From contig CAMXZR010000007.1 of assembly GCA_947253595.1 (NCBI GenBank), positions 1 to 42,618 of the forward strand: a stretch of 42,618 bases of DNA, in the 5' to 3' direction. The stretch comes from an uncultured Olsenella sp. (GTDB lineage Bacteria; Actinomycetota; Coriobacteriia; Coriobacteriales; Atopobiaceae). The position numbers and the translations under genes were made by a program. The notes under the pieces are model-generated. The model had not been told where the DNA came from. It saw only the letters and a program-made list of their open reading frames with translations, and did not search any database. Below, piece by piece: positions 34,860 through 40,677 of the stretch (positions within the stretch are counted from its first letter, which is position 1; the number at the start of each line of letters is the position of its first letter).

Positions 34860-35297
34860 ATGAGCGGGGACAACCAGAGCTACGCGGGCGAGGTGGTCGA
34901 GCTCCACGAGCTGGACGAGCTCGCCATCGCCTTCGACCAGAGGGGCCTCGTCCCCGCCGTGGTGCAGCAGGTCGGCACTGGCGAGCTCCTCATGCTTGCC
35001 TGGATGAGCCGCGAGTCCCTGGAGCTCACGCTGCGCACGGGCACGAGCTGGTTCTGGAGCAGGTCCAGGCAGGAGCTCTGGAACAAGGGCGCCACCAGCG
35101 GCAACGTCCAGACGGTGCACCGCATCCTGGTAGACTGCGACGCAGACGCCTTGCTCCTCGAGGTGGACTCTCCCGGACCCGCCTGTCACACCGGGCACAG
35201 GAGCTGCTTCTTCCGGGGCATCGTCCCCAAGGGCGGACCCGGGCACGAACCAAGCGACGGCGCGGACGGCGGCCTTCCGTCCGGCAGGGAGGATTGA
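34860..35297 (+). CDS. hisI: Phosphoribosyl-AMP cyclohydrolase
   Basis: 145 residues. ATG 34860 is preceded by GAGAGG. LVPAVVQQVGTGELLMLAWM opens the fold; TGTSWFWSRSRQELWNKGAT and SGNVQTVHRILVDCDADALL follow. CHTGHRSCFFR, with the cysteine in VDCDAD, gives the Zn-binding Cys set. A Gly/Asp-rich tail of about 25 residues follows FFRGIVP. It opens the purine ring of phosphoribosyl-AMP in the third step of the pathway. Separate from HisE here, whereas the two are fused in enterobacteria. The flavoprotein gene lies divergently upstream, so it likely has its own promoter. Confidence 0.96.
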   Translation: MSGDNQSYAGEVVELHELDELAIAFDQRGLVPAVVQQVGTGELLMLAWMSRESLELTLRTGTSWFWSRSRQELWNKGATSGNVQTVHRILVDCDADALLLEVDSPGPACHTGHRSCFFRGIVPKGGPGHEPSDGADGGLPSGRED

Positions 35298-35300
35298 GCA

Positions 35301-35618
35301 ATGGGCGAGAGAACCGCGAACGTCCGGGCGGCGGACATCGGCCAGACCCTAGAGTCGCTCGCGAGCACGCTCCGCGGCCGCTGGGAGAGCGACCCCGGCG
35401 AGTCCTACACGGCGCGCCTGCTCACCGGCAGGGAGGACGAGCTGCTCAAGAAGCTCGCCGAGGAGGCCAGCGAGGTGATCATGGCGTGCAAGGACGACGA
35501 CCACGACCACATCCGCTACGAGGCGGGCGACCTCGTCTACCACCTGCTGGTCACGCTCGAGCGCTATGGCGTGGGATTGGACGAGCTCGCCGGGGAGCTC
35601 GAGTCCCGCAAGCGCTGA
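35301..35618 (+). CDS. hisE: Phosphoribosyl-ATP pyrophosphohydrolase
   Basis: 105 residues, an all-alpha MazG-like fold. SYTARLLTGREDELLKKLAE, EEASEVIMACKDDD and RYEAGDLVYHLLVTLE contain the acidic metal-binding residues (ExxE then ExxD). GGAGG lies 10 nt before ATG 35301, and the gap from hisI is 3 nt. It removes pyrophosphate from phosphoribosyl-ATP, the second step of the pathway. With hisI it completes the set started by hisZG at 25824. A 249-nt non-coding stretch follows. Confidence 0.96.
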   Translation: MGERTANVRAADIGQTLESLASTLRGRWESDPGESYTARLLTGREDELLKKLAEEASEVIMACKDDDHDHIRYEAGDLVYHLLVTLERYGVGLDELAGELESRKR

Positions 35619-35726
35619 CGTCTGTTTCTCTCACCTGGCTTTGGGTGGATGTTGACTCTTTGTAGTCGGTTGCAGGCCCGGTCATGCACCGCGGGGTTTG
35701 CGTTAGCCTAGCCAAATGACCCATGA

Positions 35727-35745
35727 CGACCGGCACGTCCGGTCG
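35727..35745 (+). other. Hairpin in the hisE-NlpC/P60 gap
   Basis: CGACCGG (35727-35733) pairs with CCGGTCG (35739-35745) around a 5-nt loop. It could end the hisIE transcript, but no T-run follows. The 249-nt gap (35619-35867) also has a small TCCCC/GGGGA stem near 35787-35800. Nothing matching a cyclic-di-AMP riboswitch, often found before such hydrolases in actinobacteria, could be recognised. Confidence 0.45.
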
Positions 35746-35867
35746 CGGGCGCGTCCCTCGCGTCCGGCAGCGGCCCATGGCTCCCGTCCCCGCAGGGGGA
35801 TAGACTGGTCGTGACTGCTGCTCTCAACGCACAACTAACGCACCAGAACAGTATTGCGAGGATTCAG

Positions 35868-37139
35868 ATGACGGAAAAGACACGCGCTGCCGTCAGGTCC
35901 GGGGTCGCCCTGAGCCTCTCCCTCACCCTGGCGCTCTCCGCAGTCCCGACCTACGCCCTCGCGGCAGACACCGCCGCCGCGACCCAGTCCGAGCTCGACT
36001 CCGCCCGCGCGCGCCTGGACGAGCTCCAGAGCCAGAGCGCGGCGGCCTTCTCCCAGCTCGAGGAGGCCCAGGCCTCGCTGGAGGACACCCGCGCCGCCAT
36101 GAGCGAGACCCAGTCGCAGATCGATGCCAAGGAGCGGGAGCTCGGCGTCGCCCGCGGCGAGCTCTCGCAGACCATGGCGTCCAACTACAAGAGCGGCGTC
36201 GACTTCCTCTCGTTCGTGCTGGGCTCGAACGACTTCCAGGACCTCGTCTCGCGCGTGTACTACGCCAACAAGGTCTCGGCCAGCCAGACTGACGCGATCA
36301 ACGCCGTGAGGACCATCCAGGGCGAGCTCCAGGGGCAGAAGGACCGCCTCCAGGAGGAGGAGAGCCAGCAGGAGCAGCTGCTTAGCCAGTCCGAGCAGAG
36401 CTTCAGCCAGATCCAGAGCCTCCAGTCGCAGCAGCAGGAGTACGTGAACGGCCTCTCGGAGGAGGTCCAGAAGCAGCTCGCCGCCGAGCGCGAGGCCGCA
36501 GAAAAGGCCGCGGCCGAGAAGGCTGCCGCCGAGGCGGCCGCGCGCGCCGCCCAGCAGGGCGAGAACGGCGTCGGCACTGACGCCCAGACCGGCGGCCAGA
36601 CCGGGTCAGACAACCAGTCGGACCAGGGCGGGGCTTCCGGCAATGGTTCCAGCTCCAACGGCAGCTCCGACTCCGGCTCGAACTCGGACTCCGGTGGCTC
36701 GGGCGGCACCTCCGCCCCCCAGGTCGACGAGTCCTACGGCTCGGGCATCTCGGCCGCCATCTCTGCCGCCTGCTCCCAGCTGGGCGTGAGCTACTCCTGG
36801 GCAGGCAACGCCATCGCCAACCAGGAATTCGACTGCTCGGGCCTCGTGTGGTGGGCCTACAAGCAGGCTGGCTACAGCATTCCCCGCGGCCAGCGCATGT
36901 CGAACGGCTACAACAGCTCGATGATCGGCTGGGTGCTCCAGAAGGGCGGCTTCACCACCAACCAGGCCAACCTCAGGGCGGGCGACCTCATGTTCTGGGG
37001 CAGCGGCACCGACTCCACGACGCACGTGGGCCTGTGCATCGGCGACGGCAAGATGATCCACTCCAACTACAACGGCGTGGAGGTCACGAGCGTCTACTAC
37101 TCCTCCGGCAGCTTCGTGGGCGGCGGCCCGATCGTCTAG
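35868..37139 (+). CDS. Secreted coiled-coil NlpC/P60 peptidoglycan hydrolase
   Basis: 423 residues from ATG 35868 (GAGG 7 nt upstream); an upstream GTG at 35811 would place 19 extra residues before the signal. A signal peptide is clear: basic MTEKTRAAVRSG, a hydrophobic core, and AYALA-like TYALA before ADT (cut near 32). Residues about 35-235 are a Gln/Glu/Ala coiled coil, followed by a Gly/Ser/Asn linker (about 240-290). The C-terminal NlpC/P60 domain has Cys323 (EFDCSGLVWW), His386 (STTHVGLCIG) and His398 (KMIHSN). This architecture resembles PcsB-type cell-separation hydrolases that cleave stem peptides. It acts outside the cell. A strong terminator follows. Confidence 0.94.
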   Translation: MTEKTRAAVRSGVALSLSLTLALSAVPTYALAADTAAATQSELDSARARLDELQSQSAAAFSQLEEAQASLEDTRAAMSETQSQIDAKERELGVARGELSQTMASNYKSGVDFLSFVLGSNDFQDLVSRVYYANKVSASQTDAINAVRTIQGELQGQKDRLQEEESQQEQLLSQSEQSFSQIQSLQSQQQEYVNGLSEEVQKQLAAEREAAEKAAAEKAAAEAAARAAQQGENGVGTDAQTGGQTGSDNQSDQGGASGNGSSSNGSSDSGSNSDSGGSGGTSAPQVDESYGSGISAAISAACSQLGVSYSWAGNAIANQEFDCSGLVWWAYKQAGYSIPRGQRMSNGYNSSMIGWVLQKGGFTTNQANLRAGDLMFWGSGTDSTTHVGLCIGDGKMIHSNYNGVEVTSVYYSSGSFVGGGPIV

Positions 37140-37179
37140 CGGGCATCGTCCGACACCCACCCAACGCACCAGATCCCAC

Positions 37180-37208
37180 GACGGCCCCCGCCCAAGGCGG
37201 GGGCCGTC
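37180..37208. terminator. Strong bidirectional terminator
   Basis: A perfect 13-bp stem (37180-37192 with 37196-37208) with a 3-nt CAA loop lies between the convergent hydrolase and racemase genes. It is flanked downstream on the plus strand by TGCCCTTCT. Confidence 0.88.
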
Positions 37209-37274
37209 TGCCCTTCTGGTGGGCCCGCCCAAAGGGGTCGCGGAGCCAGGGCCGACGCGGCCCTCGCCACCCCG

Positions 37275-38003
37275 CTACATGCGGATGTCGCCTCCGCGCT
37301 CTCGCGCCCAGAGGTAGAGGTCCACGCAGCGCTGGGCCAGGACGTCGAGGGAGTCGTAGAGCCAGGTTGGGCGCTCGGTGAGGTCCTGGTAGATGACGGA
37401 GAGCTCGGTGCAGCCCACCACCACCGCGTCGCAGCCCTCCTGGCGCAGCTCCTCCGCGATGGCGCAGAGCTCGTCCGGGTCGTAGGACGCGTTGGCCTTG
37501 ACCCCGTCGTAGATTAGCGACATGACCCTGCGCTGCGTCTGGCCCTCCGGCACGACGGTGGCCAGCCCGCGCTCGGCGAGATAGCCCTGGAATACGCCGG
37601 ACTGTACCGTGCCGTCGGTCGCCATGAGGCCCACCCTGCCACCCCGTCCCACGTCCAGGGCGATGCGCTTGGCGGTCTCCTCCATGATGTTGAGCACGGG
37701 CAGGTTCACCACCTCGTTGATTGCGTCGTAGAAGTAGTGCGCCGTGTTGCAGGCGATGGCCAGGTAGTCTGCCCCGGCGTCCTCGAGCCAGCGGGCGACC
37801 TTGCACATCTCGGGCCGGGGGTTCGGGTTCGAGTGGTCCAGGATGTAGGCGGTGCGGTCGGGTATCTGCGGGTCGTTGAAGACGATCATGGGGATGTTGT
37901 CCTGATCGCTTGTCGCCGGGGTCTTCTTGATGATGGCCTCCATGAAGTAGGCGGTGGCCAGAGGTCCCACCCCGCCGATGATTCCCAGGATTGGCTTGTT
38001 CAC
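37275..38003 (-). CDS. Aspartate/glutamate racemase family protein
   Basis: 242 residues. The start is GTG 38003, chosen because GAGGAG lies 6 nt upstream and similarity starts at once (NKPILGIIGGVGPLATAYFM). Two catalytic cysteines are present, Cys85 in AIACNTAHYF and Cys198 in VVVGCTELSV, as in PLP-independent racemases that use a two-cysteine mechanism. The substrate region HSNPNPRPEM and the LATDG-like LMATDGTVQSG fit aspartate racemases and broader RacX/YgeA relatives. It would give a D-amino acid for the cell wall. It is divergent from the D-aspartate-ligase-like gene. A minus-strand TACAAT (38047-38052) is a good -10 for it. Confidence 0.9.
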   Translation of the reverse strand: MNKPILGIIGGVGPLATAYFMEAIIKKTPATSDQDNIPMIVFNDPQIPDRTAYILDHSNPNPRPEMCKVARWLEDAGADYLAIACNTAHYFYDAINEVVNLPVLNIMEETAKRIALDVGRGGRVGLMATDGTVQSGVFQGYLAERGLATVVPEGQTQRRVMSLIYDGVKANASYDPDELCAIAEELRQEGCDAVVVGCTELSVIYQDLTERPTWLYDSLDVLAQRCVDLYLWARERGGDIRM

Positions 38004-38046
38004 GAAGGCTCCTCCCCGGCGCACGCGGCGCGCGCCCTTCCGCACG

Positions 38047-38052
38047 ATTGTA
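38047..38052 (-). promoter_or_regulatory. -10 element of the racemase gene
   Basis: Read on the minus strand the hexamer is TACAAT, 44 nt before the GTG start at 38003. No clear -35 is seen. It lies in the 213-nt divergent region shared with the ligase gene. Confidence 0.45.
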
Positions 38053-38097
38053 GGCGAGCGAGAGGGAGTTCTGTTCCTACGGTGCGACGACCCTGCC

Positions 38098-38140
38098 GCC
38101 TCCGCAGGCTGCCTACAATATGCGGAGGCCCGAAGCCTGC
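38098..38140. promoter_or_regulatory. Overlapping inverted repeats around a TACAAT
   Basis: GCCTCCGCA (38098-38106) pairs with TGCGGAGGC (38121-38129). GCAGGCT (38104-38110) pairs with AGCCTGC (38134-38140). The arms share GCA at 38104-38106, so the two stems exclude each other. A TACAAT (38114-38119) lies in the first loop. It may be an operator of the divergent racemase-ligase promoters. Confidence 0.45.
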
Positions 38141-38189
38141 GGCCGGCATGGACGAACAGGCGGACCCCGCGGCGCGGGACGGGCCCCGG

Positions 38190-38195
38190 TACAAT
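38190..38195 (+). promoter_or_regulatory. -10 element of the ligase gene
   Basis: TACAAT stands 21 nt before ATG 38217, which would give a very short 5' leader from a start near 38202. No good -35 hexamer is seen. Confidence 0.4.
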
Positions 38196-38216
38196 CACGA
38201 GAGACGGGTGCGTGCG

Positions 38217-39488
38217 ATGGCAGAGCCAGTGGGGGAGGGCGGCAGGACCGCCGCGATGGGGACGGGTGCAAGAGGGTTCGTGCCCATCCTCCTGGGGACC
38301 GAGATCGGCTCCTATGGCATGGCCCGCGCCTTCTGGGAGCGCTATGGCGTGGCCAGCGTCTGCTACGGCAGCTTTCCCCTCACGCCCACGCGCGACTCCA
38401 AGTTCATCGAACAGCGTTGCGACGCAGACATCCTCGACCCGGCGCGCTTCGTCGGGCTCCTCAACGCCGACGCGGCGGGTTTCGTGGGCAAGGTCCCCCT
38501 GGTCATACCCTGCGGCGACGACTACTCGCTGCTCCTCTCCAACCACAAGGCGGAGCTGGACCCCAGCTACCGCTGCATCTGCTCCGGCCCGGGCGTGCTC
38601 GACGAGCTCAACGACAAGGCCCGCTTCTACGCCCTCTGCGAGCGTGCGGGCGTGCCCTACCCCCGCACGGTGACCATCGGTCCTGGGGACGAGGATCGGC
38701 TCCCCGAGCTGCCCTTCGGCTTCCCCGTGGCGCTCAAGCCCACCGACGCCGCGTCCTGGCGCAACCACCCCTTCCAGGGCCAGAAGAAGGCCTTCGTCCT
38801 GGATGACGACAAGATGCTGGCCAAGACGATCCGCCGCGCCTTCGCCTCGGGCTACGAGGGTCAGCTCGTGATCCAGGACTTCATCCCCGGCGACGACGGC
38901 AACATGCGCGTCATGAACGGCTACGTGCGCCAGGACGGCTCGATCTCGCTCCTCTCCCTGGGACATCCCGTGCTCGAGGACTGCGCCCCCATGCGCATCG
39001 GCAACTACGCGGCCATCGTCTCGTACGCGGACGAGGAGATCTACGCCTCCGTCGAGCGCCTCATGAGCCACATCGACTACTTCGGCTACTTCAACATCGA
39101 CATGAAGTACGACGGGCGTGACGGCAGCTGCAAGCTGCTCGACTTCAACCCCCGCCAGGGCAGGAGCAGCTTCTTCACCACGCTGGCGGGCTACAACCTT
39201 GCGGAGCACGTGGTGGCCGACGTCGTCGAGGGAAGGCGCGGGCCGGCCGTCCACGCCACCAACGAGTGCCTTTGGGTGGGCGTCCCCCGCTCCATCGTGC
39301 GCCGCTACACCGCGAAGGGGCCGGGCCGCGACCGCGCGCTCGAGCTCATGCGCCAGGGCAGGGTGGGCACCACGCTCTTCGGGGCGCGCGACAACAGTCC
39401 GCGGAGGCTCTGGAACATGACCAAGCTCTGGGCGCACTACTACCTGGACTTCAAGAGGCACTTCGGGCACCGAGAGCTCGAGGACTAG
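38217..39488 (+). CDS. D-aspartate ligase-like ATP-grasp enzyme
   Basis: 423 residues if ATG 38217 is used. ATG 38256 (about seven residues before FVPILLG, as in the family) and GTG 38208 are alternatives. FVPILLGTEIGSYGMARAF, ELPFGFPVALKPTDA, IQDFIPGDDGNMRVMNGYV, SLGHPVLEDCAPMRIGNYAA and IDMKYDGRDGS follow in the order known for the Enterococcus faecium D-aspartate ligase. FNPRQGRSSFFTTLAGYN is the ATP-grasp metal-binding end. That enzyme adds beta-D-aspartate to the lysine of the peptidoglycan precursor. Here D-Asp or D-Glu could be added to lysine or ornithine. The racemase divergent to it would supply the D-amino acid. Similarity is from memory of the family. Confidence 0.85.
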   Translation: MAEPVGEGGRTAAMGTGARGFVPILLGTEIGSYGMARAFWERYGVASVCYGSFPLTPTRDSKFIEQRCDADILDPARFVGLLNADAAGFVGKVPLVIPCGDDYSLLLSNHKAELDPSYRCICSGPGVLDELNDKARFYALCERAGVPYPRTVTIGPGDEDRLPELPFGFPVALKPTDAASWRNHPFQGQKKAFVLDDDKMLAKTIRRAFASGYEGQLVIQDFIPGDDGNMRVMNGYVRQDGSISLLSLGHPVLEDCAPMRIGNYAAIVSYADEEIYASVERLMSHIDYFGYFNIDMKYDGRDGSCKLLDFNPRQGRSSFFTTLAGYNLAEHVVADVVEGRRGPAVHATNECLWVGVPRSIVRRYTAKGPGRDRALELMRQGRVGTTLFGARDNSPRRLWNMTKLWAHYYLDFKRHFGHRELED

Positions 39489-39503
39489 GCGAGAGGGGCC
39501 TCC

Positions 39504-40676
39504 ATGACTGACTCGTCGCTCGAGCTGAGGCGCGCACTCGCGCGGCGCAGCGACACCTCCGAGGAAGACTGGTTCCTCACCTACCGCGCACGGCACGGCA
39601 TGCTCGTCACCTTCCGGGAGCTCGTCCGCCTGCGGGGCGCGGGAGAGGTCGTGACGCAGCTTCTCACCTGCTGCACGGCCGTCGACCCCATCATCGAGGC
39701 TGGCCTCGCCCCGCGCTACGCCGACGTGTCGCCGTACAGCCTCGCACTCGACGCCTCCCGGCTCGGGCTCGGGCCCCAGACGCGCGCCCTGGTCCTGCAG
39801 CACAGCTTCGGCATCATCGATGCGGCGGGCGACCTCGCCCTGAGGGAGGCGGCCGACGCGACGGGGGCGATCCTCGTCGAGGATTGCGCCCACTGCGTGG
39901 GCAGGCTCTCGCTCGGGGAGGGAGGGCGGCCCCTGGCCGACGTCTCCGTCCACTCCTTCGGGGTGGAGAAGATGCTCCCCACCCACTTCGGCGGCGCCGT
40001 GTACGTCAGCCCGGGCATGGCCGATGGCGAGCTCAGGGCAGCGCTCGTGGCGGCGTTCCGGTCGCTGCCTCCGGTCGACCCCGCGCTCGAGGCGGCGGCC
40101 AGGGGCTACCGGAATCGCATCCGCGTGCTCAACCACCTGCCTGCGGGGCCCCGCCACGCGCTTCGCGCGCGCTGGGAGGGCCGGGGCAGCTTCGACCCCG
40201 CCATCTCGCCCGAGGAGCTGAGGGGGCACGTCTCTCACGAGCCCTCCCAGCCGGGGGAGTGGGTCGCCGCGCGCGCCCTGGAGGCGCTCGGAGGGCTTGG
40301 CGCACAGGAGGGTCTGCGCTGCGAGGTCGTCGAGGAGTACGTGCGCGCCCTGTCGGGCTCGCGGGCCTTTCTGCCTGCGGCCGCGTGCGCGCCTCCCGCC
40401 CAGCCGCTGCTCCGCCTGCCCGTCTTCCTTGACGACGCCGCCAGGGCGGAGGAGCTCCTCTCCGGCGTGCGCGCGGCGGGGCACTACGCCGTGCCCTGGT
40501 ACCGCCCGCTCCTCTTCCCCGGGGTCGAGGACCCCGCAGCCTACGGCTTCGATGGCAGCCTGGAGGGGCTCCCCGTGACCGAGCGCCTCTCGCAAGGTCC
40601 GGTCGCGCTTCCAACCGACGTCACGCGCGAGCAGGCCCGACGCCTCGCCGTCCTCGCCGCCGAGGCGGCTCGCTAG
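39504..40676 (+). CDS. DegT/DnrJ/EryC1-like PLP-dependent protein
   Basis: 390 residues; GAGAGGGG precedes ATG 39504, 15 nt after the ligase gene. Fold-type I aminotransferase features: LTCCTAVDPIIEAGLAPRYAD at the N-terminal substrate area, with the DVSPYSLALD strand. VEDCAHCVG gives the PLP-ring Asp and His, and SVHSFGVEKMLPTHFGGAV gives the PLP lysine Lys156. DegT proteins make amino sugars or other amines from keto substrates; a few are regulatory. There is no nucleotide-sugar biosynthesis gene nearby. Its tight linkage to the ligase suggests a role in the same envelope process; the substrate is unknown. Its Arg/Ala-rich composition is ordinary for this GC-rich region. Confidence 0.82.
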   Translation: MTDSSLELRRALARRSDTSEEDWFLTYRARHGMLVTFRELVRLRGAGEVVTQLLTCCTAVDPIIEAGLAPRYADVSPYSLALDASRLGLGPQTRALVLQHSFGIIDAAGDLALREAADATGAILVEDCAHCVGRLSLGEGGRPLADVSVHSFGVEKMLPTHFGGAVYVSPGMADGELRAALVAAFRSLPPVDPALEAAARGYRNRIRVLNHLPAGPRHALRARWEGRGSFDPAISPEELRGHVSHEPSQPGEWVAARALEALGGLGAQEGLRCEVVEEYVRALSGSRAFLPAAACAPPAQPLLRLPVFLDDAARAEELLSGVRAAGHYAVPWYRPLLFPGVEDPAAYGFDGSLEGLPVTERLSQGPVALPTDVTREQARRLAVLAAEAAR

Positions 40677-40677
40677 C

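Noticed and set aside
35723..35803. Short open frame starting ATGACGACCGG in the hisE-hydrolase gap
   Set aside because: No ribosome site, an Arg/Pro-rich product and overlap with the hairpin; not supported as a gene.
35619..35867. Cyclic-di-AMP riboswitch before the NlpC/P60 gene
   Set aside because: The position is typical but the conserved riboswitch sequence blocks could not be found; only a simple hairpin is visible.
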